Part shown: positions 1-5,431 of the stretch, in pieces
Layout: each line of letters opens with the position of its first letter
How positions within the stretch are numbered: position 1 is the stretch's first letter
Origin: Neisseriaceae bacterium
GTDB taxonomy: Bacteria > Pseudomonadota > Gammaproteobacteria > Burkholderiales > Neisseriaceae
DNA length: 5,431 bases
Direction: 5' to 3'
Assembly: GCA_017989485.1 (NCBI GenBank)
Contig: JAGNPU010000157.1
Coordinates: forward strand, 1-5,431
The notes under the pieces: generated by a model
What the model was told of the DNA's origin: nothing
Seen by the model: only the letters and a program-made list of their open reading frames with translations
The model's database searches: none
Made by a program: the position numbers and the translations under genes

Positions 1-561
1 GCCCTGATCCAGGCCATCGGCAAGGCCTAGGGCGCCGCTGAGGCCGACCGGTGCCGCGGCCATGATGTTGCTTTTTTGGGTGGCCAAGTAGCTGGCCAGG
101 CCATCGGCAGACAAATTGCCTTCGCTGACCTTCTTGCCCAGCGTGCCCAATACTAGGGGGGCGGCCAGCTGCAGTAGGGATGAGGCTGAGGTGTTTTTGA
201 GGCCGGATATTTTTGCAATCAGGGCGGTGACGGCCGTGGTCTTGTCGCCTAAGAAGGTCGAGACAAACTGCCCTGCAATGCCGCCTAGGCCGCTGTGTTC
301 GTCGGTGGGGTTGAGCAGCGCCTGAGGCTGGCTGGTCAAGCTGTCGACTGAAGGGGTGGTTTTCAGCAGGCCCATGAGCTGGTCTAGGGTGCCGGGGGCT
401 GCAGGGTCGCTGGTTTTGTTTAAGATGCCGCCCAGTAGGGCGGGAAATATACCGCCTAAGGCTTTGGCGACGCCGGCTTCTGATTCACCAACGCGGGTGG
501 CCAAGCCGGAGAGCAGCTGAGGGGGGACGCTTTGCTTTAATTCACTGATGATGTTGTTCAT
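1..561 (-). CDS. DUF937-family protein, 3' end cut off by the window edge
   Basis: An open frame on the minus strand starts at ATG 561-559 and stays open for 187 codons to base 1, so the C-terminus is missing. The protein begins MNNIISELKQSVPPQLLSGL. It carries the two glycine/leucine-rich segments typical of DUF937 proteins: ALGGIFPALLGGI (residues 34-46) and LLQLAAPLVLGTLGKKV (residues 129-145), each followed by small, alanine- or threonine-rich helical sequence. There is no signal peptide and no obvious transmembrane helix. A good Shine-Dalgarno (TTGAGGT) lies 7 bases upstream, and a promoter candidate lies about 85 bases upstream, so it probably forms its own unit downstream of the rpiB terminator. 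The family has no established biochemical role that I can name. Some relatives carry a C-terminal OmpA-like domain, which cannot be tested here because the 3' end is absent. The family call is from recognised sequence character, not from a profile search. Confidence 0.8.
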   Translation of the reverse strand, partial: MNNIISELKQSVPPQLLSGLATRVGESEAGVAKALGGIFPALLGGILNKTSDPAAPGTLDQLMGLLKTTPSVDSLTSQPQALLNPTDEHSGLGGIAGQFVSTFLGDKTTAVTALIAKISGLKNTSASSLLQLAAPLVLGTLGKKVSEGNLSADGLASYLATQKSNIMAAAPVGLSGALGLADGLDQG

Positions 562-568
562 GTGGAAT

Positions 569-575
569 ACCTCAA
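569..575 (-). promoter_or_regulatory. Ribosome binding site of the DUF937 gene
   Basis: Minus-strand TTGAGGT sits 7 bases before ATG 561-559. It contains the GAGG core of the Shine-Dalgarno sequence at near-ideal spacing and fixes the start codon of the partial gene. Confidence 0.7.
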
Positions 576-645
576 GTCAGGGGTAATGAAATCGTCAATG
601 CCGTCGAGTTTTGATAGTACATCTTAGCTTAGTTGTAAATCAATG

Positions 646-678
646 ATTATAATAGGACTTTTATGGGGGTGTTGTAAA
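646..678 (-). promoter_or_regulatory. Putative sigma-70 promoter for the DUF937 gene
   Basis: On the minus strand TTTACA (678-673) is followed after 18 bases by TATTAT (654-649). A perfect TATAAT (651-646) overlaps it but lies 21 bases from the same -35 box. Either -10 would give a leader of roughly 80 bases before the ATG at 561. This is the most AT-rich part of the gap. It follows the rpiB terminator, which fits independent transcription. The boxes are seen directly; promoter activity is inferred. Confidence 0.5.
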
Positions 679-822
679 GGGTAGGCGCTGGTTTATGGCC
701 GGAACGCCAGCTATGCTTGAATAAGGCCCCGTGGCTGCGGTGATGGTCTGGGTGTGGTATGCCAGGTTGTTTTGCCCAGAATACGGTGAGGAGGATGAAA
801 CAATGGCCATTGATGGCCGATT
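679..822. other. Non-coding spacer between the DUF937 promoter and the rpiB terminator
   Basis: Part of a gap of about 310 bases (562-872) without a convincing gene. It holds a short inverted repeat, GGCCAT-TG-ATGGCC (805-818), and a strong plus-strand Shine-Dalgarno-like AGGAGG (789-794). The latter is placed 8 bases before ATG 803, which opens a 56-codon frame running through the terminator and into the antisense of rpiB (to 973). I do not call that frame a gene: there is no clear promoter and its product resembles nothing I know. Confidence 0.4.
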
Positions 823-858
823 AAAAAAGGCTAGGGCGTATGCGCGTCCTAGCCTTTT
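823..858 (-). terminator. Rho-independent terminator after rpiB
   Basis: AAAAGGCTAGG (825-835) pairs perfectly with CCTAGCCTTTT (848-858), giving an 11-bp stem that can be extended by four more pairs (two of them G-T) across the 12-base interval. Read on the minus strand, the 3' arm ends in six T residues (828-823). It starts 14 bases after the rpiB stop codon (875-873), the expected place. On the plus strand the hairpin ends in only four Ts, so it could also stop plus-strand transcription, less efficiently. Confidence 0.85.
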
Positions 859-872
859 GCGTGCCGTGGGGG

Positions 873-1301
873 TTAGCGTTCTAGCTTGGCCACGCGGCCT
901 AAGTGGCGGCCGGCCTGTGGGGTGGCGGCCAGCCAGGTGTCGACCAATAACAAAGCCAGGCCTTCACCGATGACGCGTTCACCCAGGCACAGCACGTTGC
1001 TGTGGTTGTGTTCTCGGGTGGCCTGAGCGGAGAAGGTGTCGCTGACCACGGCGGCGCGGATGCCGGCGACCTTATTGGCCGCAATCGACATGCCGATGCC
1101 GGTGCCGCAGCACAGAATGCCCAGATCGGCTTCTTCGGCGATTAAGGCGTCGGTGACTTTTTTGGCGTAGTCGGGATAGTCCACGCTGGCGTGGTCGTCG
1201 ACGCCGAGGTTGATGACCTCAATGCCTTTGGCGCTCAGGTGTTTTTGGATGGCGTGTTTTAATTGGGTGCCGCCATGGTCGTTGGCGATCGCAATTTTCA
1301 T
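873..1301 (-). CDS. rpiB: Ribose-5-phosphate isomerase B (RpiB/LacAB family)
   Basis: A 142-residue cytosolic enzyme starting MKIAIANDHGG. RpiB interconverts ribose 5-phosphate and ribulose 5-phosphate in the non-oxidative pentose phosphate pathway. Visible family signatures are Asp8-His9 in the N-terminal NDHGG loop, DYPDYA at 41-46, the active-site loop CGTGIGMSIAANK at 65-77 (Cys65 corresponds to the catalytic base Cys66 of E. coli RpiB, with Thr67 nearby), His98-Asn99 in TREHN, and Arg132-His133 near the end. Length is close to the usual 145-150 residues. The frame is open upstream to GTG 1319, which would add MNTVNT. I prefer ATG 1301-1299 because homologues begin with this first beta strand. 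No site has a strong Shine-Dalgarno, so the start is not certain. It follows uvrA on the same strand by 107 bases. Some family members act on allose or galactose 6-phosphates, but no such sugar genes are nearby. Confidence 0.93.
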   Translation of the reverse strand: MKIAIANDHGGTQLKHAIQKHLSAKGIEVINLGVDDHASVDYPDYAKKVTDALIAEEADLGILCCGTGIGMSIAANKVAGIRAAVVSDTFSAQATREHNHSNVLCLGERVIGEGLALLLVDTWLAATPQAGRHLGRVAKLER

Positions 1302-1302
1302 C

Positions 1303-1320
1303 GTGTTCACTGTGTTCACT
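1303..1320. repeat. 9-bp tandem duplication at the rpiB start
   Basis: GTGTTCACT occurs twice in perfect tandem (1303-1311 and 1312-1320 on the plus strand), directly upstream of the preferred rpiB ATG. On the coding strand it reads AGTGAACAC twice. Because 9 is a multiple of 3, it keeps the frame and supplies two in-frame GTG codons (1319 and 1310) ahead of the ATG, which is why the start is ambiguous. It occupies the place where a Shine-Dalgarno would be expected. Confidence 0.85.
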
Positions 1321-1337
1321 CGTTGTGTTTAAAGTAC

Positions 1338-1369
1338 TAAATAAAGCCCCGCCGTCGGTGGCGGCGCGG
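1338..1369 (-). terminator. Likely intrinsic terminator or attenuator between uvrA and rpiB
   Basis: On the minus strand CCGCGCCG (1369-1362) can pair with CGGCGGGG (1354-1347) around a 7-base loop, with one G-G mismatch. The 3' arm is followed by CTTTATTTA, an interrupted T-rich tract. It lies 40 bases after the uvrA stop and 37 bases before the rpiB ATG. It could end the uvrA transcript wholly or in part. I see no convincing separate rpiB promoter, so some read-through into rpiB is likely. Position and pairing are seen; efficiency is inferred. Confidence 0.6.
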
Positions 1370-1379
1370 TTTTGGGCGA

Positions 1380-1400
1380 CCGAGGGCGTGCGCCACTCGG
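1380..1400 (-). other. Second hairpin directly after the uvrA stop codon
   Basis: CCGAG-GGCG (1380-1388) pairs with CGCC-A-CTCGG (1391-1400): nine G-C-rich pairs with a single bulged A, and a tight loop that probably opens to four bases. It starts 9 bases beyond the uvrA stop (1411-1409) and has no T tract. It is therefore not a classical terminator. It could stabilise the uvrA mRNA 3' end or act together with the following hairpin at 1338-1369. Confidence 0.5.
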
Positions 1401-1408
1401 CCTGGGGT

Positions 1409-4246
1409 TTAGTCCGGCTTCACCTGACTGGTTTCTAGGGTTTTGGCCAGGTATTTGCCCGTATAGCTTTTCGTGTTCTTGGCCACTTCTTCCGGCGTGC
1501 CGGTGGCGATGATCATGCCGCCGCCGTCGCCGCCTTCGGGGCCGAGGTCGATCACGTAGTCGGCGGTTTTGATGACGTCGAGGTTGTGTTCGATGATCAC
1601 AATGCTGTTGCCTTTGCCTTTGAGGCGCTGTAAGACGTCTAACAGCATGGCGATGTCGGCAAAGTGCAGGCCAGTAGTGGGTTCATCCAGAATGTATAGG
1701 GTGCGGCCGGTGTCGCGCTTGGACAACTCTAGGGCCAGCTTCACCCGCTGGGCTTCGCCGCCGGATAGGGTGGTGGCGCTTTGTCCCAGACGAATATAGC
1801 CTAGGCCAACGTCCATCAGGGTTTGCAGCTTGCGGTTCAGGGTGGGCACGGCTTCAAAAAAGGCCAAGGCGTCTTCGACGGTGAGGTCTAAGACCTCGCT
1901 AATGGTTTTGCCCTTGTACTGCACGTCTAGGGTTTCGCGGTTGTAGCGCTTGCCGTGGCAGACGTCACAAGGCACGTAGACGTCGGGCAAAAAGTGCATC
2001 TCGACCTTGATCACGCCGTCGCCCTGACAGGCTTCGCAGCGACCGCCTTTGACGTTAAAGCTAAAGCGCCCGACGTTATACCCCCGCTCGCGCGACAGCG
2101 GCACGCCGGCGTACAGCTCACGAATCGGGGTGAATAGGCCGGTATAGGTGGCCGGGTTTGAACGCGGGGTACGGCCAATCGGGCTTTGGTCGACGTTAAT
2201 CACCTTGTCTAGGTGTTCTAGGCCATGAATGCTTTCATAGGGCGCCGATTCTTGGCTGGCACGGTTGAGCTCCTGGGCCGCGATTTTTGACAGCGTGGCG
2301 TTGATCAGGGTGGACTTGCCGCTGCCGGACACGCCGGTGATGCAGGTAATCAGGCCCAGGGGCAAATCTAGGGTGACGTTTTTCAGGTTGTGGCCGGTGG
2401 CGCCTTTGAGCACCAAGCGTCGATCTGGATTGATCGGCGTGCGCTGTTTGGGCATGTAAATCGCTTTTTTGCCCGACAGGTACTGGCCGGTAATCGAGTT
2501 GCTGTTTTTGGCCACGTTTTCAGGGGTGTCGGCCACCAGCACGGCACCGCCGTGTTCGCCGGCGCCCGGGCCCATGTCGACCACGTAGTCGGCGGCGCGA
2601 ATGGCGTCTTCGTCATGCTCGACCACAATCACGCTGTTGCCTAAGTCACGCAGGCGCATCAGGGTGCCCAATAGGCGGTCGTTGTCGCGCTGGTGTAGGC
2701 CGATGGAGGGTTCGTCCAAGACATACATCACGCCGGTCAGGCCTGAACCGATTTGGCTGGCCAGACGAATCCGTTGGGCTTCGCCGCCAGATAGGGTGTC
2801 GGCGCTGCGCGACAGGCTGAGGTAATCGAGGCCGACGTTGATCAAAAAGCTGAGGCGGGCGCTGATCTCTTGCAAGATTTTTTCGGCAATCGCCTGCTTG
2901 TTGCCTTCTAGGGCCAAATCTTTAAAGAATTCGTGGGTGGCTTTTAAGGGCCAAGCGCTGATTTCGTGAATGCTTTTGTCGGCCACAAACACGTGGCGCG
3001 CTTCTGGGCGCAGGCGGGCGCCGTGACACACGGGGCAAGACTGATGGCTTTGGTATTTGTACAGCTCTTCGCGCACCGTGGCCGAATCGGTTTCACGGTA
3101 GCGGCGTTCTAGGTTGGGCAAAATGCCTTCAAACGCATGGCTGCGGTTGAAGTGGGTGCCTTTTTCAGACAAATAGGTAAAGTCGATGACTTCTTTTTTC
3201 GAGCCGTGCAACACCACTTCGCGTACTTCATCGGTTAAGTCTTCAAACGGCGTGTTGATGTCGAAGCCGTAATGGCCGGCCAGCGATTGAATCATCTGGA
3301 AGTAAAAGGCGTTGCGTTTGTCCCAACCTTTGATGGCGCCGGCGGCCAACGACAGCTCGGGATGCGCCACCACGCGGCTAGGGTCAAAAAAGTTGGTGGC
3401 CCCTAGGCCATCACACTTAGGGCAGGCGCCCATAGGATTGTTAAAGCTGAACAGGCGGGGTTCTAGCTCCGGCAGGCTGTATGAACACTTAGGGCAGGCA
3501 AACTTGGCCGAGAACCAGTGTTCTTTGCCGTCGTCCATTTCCATCGCCATGGCGCGGCCTTCACCGTGATGCAGGGCCATTTCAAAGCTTTCCGCCAGAC
3601 GTTGTTTGGCGTCTAGGCGCACCTTGAGGCGGTCTACGACCACTTCGATGGTGTGTTTTTGGTTTTTATTTAAGGCCGGCAGCGCATCGAGTTCGTGCAC
3701 GGTGCCGTTAATGCGCACGCGGGCAAAGCCTTGGGCGCGTAAATCTTCGAACAGGTCTAGGTTTTCACCCTTACGGTTGACCACGGCCGGGGCCAAAATC
3801 ATGATTTTGGTTTCTTCCGGCAGCGCCAACACGTGGTCGACCATTTGCGAAATGGTTTGGCTGGCCAAAGGCTCGTGGTGGTCAGGACAGTAGGGCGTCC
3901 CGGCGCGGGCAAACAAGAGGCGCAAATAGTCGTGAATTTCGGTGACCGTGCCCACGGTCGAACGCGGATTGTGGCTGGTGGCTTTTTGCTCGATGGAGAT
4001 CGCCGGCGACAGGCCTTCGATCAAATCCACGTCGGGTTTTTCCATCATTTGTAAGAACTGGCGCGCATAGGCAGACAGGCTCTCTACGTAGCGCCGCTGA
4101 CCTTCCGCGTACAGCGTGTCGAACGCCAACGAGCTTTTGCCACTGCCGGATAGGCCTGTCACCACAATCAGCTTGTGGCGGGGCAGGTCTAAATCGACGT
4201 TTTTAAGGTTGTGCGTGCGCGCACCGCGGATCCGAATGTATTCCAT
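1409..4246 (-). CDS. uvrA: UvrABC excinuclease subunit A, DNA damage-sensing ATPase
   Basis: A complete 945-residue UvrA (E. coli 940). The dimer scans DNA for bulky lesions and loads UvrB in nucleotide excision repair; it acts in the cytoplasm on the nucleoid. Both ABC ATPase modules are intact. First module: Walker [10 protein letters not shown] at 31-39 (Lys37), signature LSGGEAQR 485-492, Walker B VLDEP 509-513, His544. Second module: Walker [10 protein letters not shown] 638-646, signature LSGGEAQR 827-834, Walker B ILDEP 852-856, His887. Zinc ligands are present at Cys251/254/275/278 and Cys737/740/760/763, with a further CxxC at 404/407. The UvrB-binding and insertion regions show no gap. 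The frame extends upstream to GTG 4258 (adding MSAN). I chose ATG 4246-4244 because it aligns Lys37 exactly with E. coli numbering and because a -10 box at 4282-4277 would leave the GTG almost without a leader. bioB is divergent; rpiB follows on the same strand. Confidence 0.98.
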   Translation of the reverse strand: MEYIRIRGARTHNLKNVDLDLPRHKLIVVTGLSGSGKSSLAFDTLYAEGQRRYVESLSAYARQFLQMMEKPDVDLIEGLSPAISIEQKATSHNPRSTVGTVTEIHDYLRLLFARAGTPYCPDHHEPLASQTISQMVDHVLALPEETKIMILAPAVVNRKGENLDLFEDLRAQGFARVRINGTVHELDALPALNKNQKHTIEVVVDRLKVRLDAKQRLAESFEMALHHGEGRAMAMEMDDGKEHWFSAKFACPKCSYSLPELEPRLFSFNNPMGACPKCDGLGATNFFDPSRVVAHPELSLAAGAIKGWDKRNAFYFQMIQSLAGHYGFDINTPFEDLTDEVREVVLHGSKKEVIDFTYLSEKGTHFNRSHAFEGILPNLERRYRETDSATVREELYKYQSHQSCPVCHGARLRPEARHVFVADKSIHEISAWPLKATHEFFKDLALEGNKQAIAEKILQEISARLSFLINVGLDYLSLSRSADTLSGGEAQRIRLASQIGSGLTGVMYVLDEPSIGLHQRDNDRLLGTLMRLRDLGNSVIVVEHDEDAIRAADYVVDMGPGAGEHGGAVLVADTPENVAKNSNSITGQYLSGKKAIYMPKQRTPINPDRRLVLKGATGHNLKNVTLDLPLGLITCITGVSGSGKSTLINATLSKIAAQELNRASQESAPYESIHGLEHLDKVINVDQSPIGRTPRSNPATYTGLFTPIRELYAGVPLSRERGYNVGRFSFNVKGGRCEACQGDGVIKVEMHFLPDVYVPCDVCHGKRYNRETLDVQYKGKTISEVLDLTVEDALAFFEAVPTLNRKLQTLMDVGLGYIRLGQSATTLSGGEAQRVKLALELSKRDTGRTLYILDEPTTGLHFADIAMLLDVLQRLKGKGNSIVIIEHNLDVIKTADYVIDLGPEGGDGGGMIIATGTPEEVAKNTKSYTGKYLAKTLETSQVKPD

Positions 4247-4276
4247 GTTTGCTGACACCAGTTAAATGAACCTGTT

Positions 4277-4282
4277 ATTATA
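4277..4282 (-). promoter_or_regulatory. Putative -10 box of uvrA
   Basis: A perfect TATAAT on the minus strand (4282-4277) predicts a transcript start near 4270 and a leader of about 24 bases before ATG 4246. No good -35 hexamer lies at 16-18 bases; the region there reads roughly AAACGG. The promoter may be weak or need an activator. The -10 lies in the centre of the palindrome GTTATTATAAC (4274-4284). I see no full LexA box: CTG at 4272-4274 is followed after 10 bases by GTG, not CAG. Confidence 0.5.
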
Positions 4283-4325
4283 ACGTGTTTTTCGCTTCTC
4301 CGTTTGATTGGTCTTCATTTGCTTT

Positions 4326-4355
4326 TTGGAATGGCCCCCATCGGACGACTATATA
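4326..4355 (+). promoter_or_regulatory. Putative sigma-70 promoter of bioB
   Basis: TTGGAA (4326-4331) and TATATA (4350-4355) are separated by 18 bases; TATATT (4352-4357) overlaps the latter. A start near 4362 would give a leader of about 22 bases with the Shine-Dalgarno well placed. No copy of the enterobacterial BirA operator was recognised. The match is fair but not strong. Confidence 0.4.
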
Positions 4356-4371
4356 TTCACTTTTAGAGAAC

Positions 4372-4375
4372 AGGA
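4372..4375 (+). promoter_or_regulatory. Ribosome binding site that sets the bioB start
   Basis: AGGA lies 8 bases before ATG 4384-4386. This excludes the longer in-frame extension back to GTG 4285, which has no ribosome binding site and would put both promoters inside the coding region. The site is part of a short inverted repeat, AACAG-GAATA-CTGTT (4369-4383), which could partly mask it in the mRNA. Confidence 0.7.
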
Positions 4376-4383
4376 ATACTGTT

Positions 4384-5388
4384 ATGACTGACGTCGTTAC
4401 CCTAACGCGTAAGCCCAGTCATACGCCCCACCCATCGGTGGCGTACTGGCGCGTGTGTCAAATTGAAGATTTATATGCCCTCCCTTTTTTGGACCTGGTG
4501 TTTAAAGCGGCCGACGTGCATCGTCAACGCTTTGATCCTAGAGCGGTTCAATTGTCTAGCCTGCTGTCGATTAAAACCGGTGGCTGCCCGGAAGACTGCG
4601 CATATTGCCCCCAGTCGGCCCACTTCAGCACCGGCGTTGAAAAACAGGCCTTATTGTCGGTGGATGAGGTTTTGGCCAAGGCCAAAATTGCCCAGTCCCG
4701 CGGCGCCAGCCGTTTTTGTATGGGGGCTGCCTGGCGCGGCCCGCAGCCACGTGACGTGACCAAGGTGGCCGAAATCATCAAGGCCGTAAAAGCATTGGGC
4801 TTGGAAACCTGTGGCACGTTTGGCCTGTTGAAAGACGGCATGGCCGAAGAGTTGCGCGATGCCGGCCTGGATTATTACAACCATAATTTAGACACGGCGC
4901 CGGAACACTACGACGACATCATCCAAACCCGTGAGTTTGATGACCGCATCAACACCTTGGGCAAGGTGCGCACCGCCGGCCTTAAGGTGTGTTGTGGGGG
5001 CATTGTGGGCATGAACGAAACCCGTAAAGACCGTGCTGGCCTGATCGCCAGCCTGGCCAATCTGGACCCGCAGCCCGAATCAGTGCCGATTAACCAGCTG
5101 ATTAAAGTAGAAGGCACGCCCCTGGCCGATGCCGAAGACCTGGATTGGACCGAGTTTGTGCGCACGATTGCGGTGGCGCGCATCACCATGCCAGAAAGCT
5201 ATGTGCGCCTGTCGGCCGGCCGCCAAAACATGCCCGAATCGGTGCAGGCCTTATGCTTTATGGCCGGCGCCAATTCGATTTTCTATGGCGATAAGCTCTT
5301 GACCACGGCCAACCCAGAACAAGACGATGATCAGGTATTAATGGCCAAGTTAGACATGTACCCCTTACAGTTGAACCCAACCACATAA
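4384..5388 (+). CDS. bioB: Biotin synthase, radical SAM enzyme
   Basis: A 334-residue cytosolic enzyme that inserts sulfur into dethiobiotin, the last step of biotin synthesis. The radical-SAM motif CPEDCAYC supplies the [4Fe-4S] ligands Cys68, Cys72 and Cys75. The second, [2Fe-2S], cluster that donates sulfur has all its expected ligands: Cys112, Cys143, Cys203 and Arg275, each exactly 15 residues after the E. coli positions 97, 128, 188 and 260. YNHNLDT (165-171) and the C-terminal [14 protein letters not shown] barrel segment are also conserved. The N-terminus is about 15 residues longer than in E. coli, as I recall for Neisseria BioB, and the C-terminus is shorter. ATG 4384 is supported by the upstream AGGA. 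The gene is divergent from uvrA with 137 bases between start codons and is closed by its own terminator, so it looks monocistronic here; no other bio gene is in the window. Confidence 0.98.
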   Translation: MTDVVTLTRKPSHTPHPSVAYWRVCQIEDLYALPFLDLVFKAADVHRQRFDPRAVQLSSLLSIKTGGCPEDCAYCPQSAHFSTGVEKQALLSVDEVLAKAKIAQSRGASRFCMGAAWRGPQPRDVTKVAEIIKAVKALGLETCGTFGLLKDGMAEELRDAGLDYYNHNLDTAPEHYDDIIQTREFDDRINTLGKVRTAGLKVCCGGIVGMNETRKDRAGLIASLANLDPQPESVPINQLIKVEGTPLADAEDLDWTEFVRTIAVARITMPESYVRLSAGRQNMPESVQALCFMAGANSIFYGDKLLTTANPEQDDDQVLMAKLDMYPLQLNPTT

Positions 5389-5408
5389 AACCAACCCTAC
5401 AATAAGAC

Positions 5409-5431
5409 AGCAGCCTTCGGGCTGCTTTTTT
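5409..5431 (+). terminator. Rho-independent terminator after bioB
   Basis: AGCAGCC (5409-5415) and GGCTGCT (5420-5426) form a perfect 7-bp stem closed by the very stable TTCG tetraloop, followed by at least five further Ts that reach the window edge. It starts 20 bases after the bioB stop codon and indicates that bioB ends its transcription unit here. Confidence 0.93.

Noticed and set aside
116..325. A 69-codon plus-strand frame opposite the DUF937 gene
   Set aside because: The minus-strand frame is open over the whole 561 bases, has a proper ribosome binding site and matches a known family. The plus-strand frame has none of these.
4067..4081. Possible neisserial DNA uptake sequence dialect (CAGACAGGC) inside uvrA
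   Set aside because: It encodes the conserved SLSAYAR region of UvrA, is only a partial match to a dialect I recall, and has no second copy. No perfect GCCGTCTGAA or its complement was seen anywhere in the window.
1409..4246. Many open frames of 60-95 codons on the plus strand opposite uvrA
   Set aside because: They are antisense shadows of a GC-rich conserved gene, with no ribosome binding sites and no recognisable products.
4247..4258. Upstream GTG start of uvrA adding MSAN
   Set aside because: It would leave a leader of only about 12 bases from the predicted transcript start, and ATG 4246 restores exact E. coli residue numbering through Walker A. It is not excluded outright.
4272..4287. 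Possible LexA (SOS) box upstream of uvrA
   Set aside because: CTG is present but the second half reads GTG in place of CAG, so the consensus CTG-N10-CAG is not met.
4285..4383. A 33-residue N-terminal extension of bioB from GTG 4285
   Set aside because: It has no ribosome binding site, would cover the bioB and uvrA promoter regions, and its sequence does not resemble BioB. ATG 4384 has a well-placed AGGA and gives the normal protein length.
4548..5189. Minus-strand open frames of 77-97 codons opposite bioB
   Set aside because: They lie entirely within the fully conserved bioB coding region and show no start signals or family resemblance.
1..5431. Search by eye for CRISPR arrays, insertion-sequence ends, tRNA or rRNA genes, and riboswitches
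   Set aside because: No regularly spaced repeats, transposase frames, tRNA-like cloverleaf ends or long structured leaders were seen. The gaps are short and explained by promoters and terminators.

Overview
The window looks like ordinary chromosome from a betaproteobacterium, most likely in or near the Neisseriaceae. This rests on recalled resemblance of the UvrA and BioB proteins to Neisseria homologues (for example the UvrA C-terminal stretch [19 protein letters not shown] and the BioB stretch [15 protein letters not shown]), on a moderately high GC content, and on the absence of a recognisable LexA box at uvrA. No database search was possible, so the genus is not assigned.

Layout, left to right. 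Bases 1-561 (minus) hold the 5' 187 codons of a DUF937-family protein that runs off the left edge. Bases 562-872 contain no convincing gene. They hold the promoter and ribosome binding site of the DUF937 gene and a strong hairpin terminator (823-858) that closes the next unit. Bases 873-1301 (minus) encode a RpiB/LacAB-type sugar-phosphate isomerase (rpiB). Bases 1302-1408 hold two tandem hairpins, one with a terminator-like U-rich tail, and a 9-bp tandem repeat just in front of the rpiB start. Bases 1409-4246 (minus) encode a complete UvrA. Bases 4247-4383 are a compact divergent promoter region. Bases 4384-5388 (plus) encode biotin synthase BioB, followed by a textbook terminator that fills the right edge.

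The genes do not form one pathway: UvrA is the damage-recognition ATPase of nucleotide excision repair, RpiB serves the non-oxidative pentose phosphate pathway, BioB performs the last step of biotin synthesis, and the DUF937 protein has no established role. uvrA and rpiB are co-directional and may be partly co-transcribed through a terminator-like hairpin. The DUF937 gene appears to have its own promoter, and bioB is transcribed divergently from uvrA. All catalytic and metal-binding residues I could check in UvrA, RpiB and BioB are present. I found no mobile element, CRISPR array, RNA gene or clearly new system. The points worth a second look are small: regulatory hairpins, start-site details, a possible small antisense ORF, a codon-context bias and the uncharacterised DUF937 protein.
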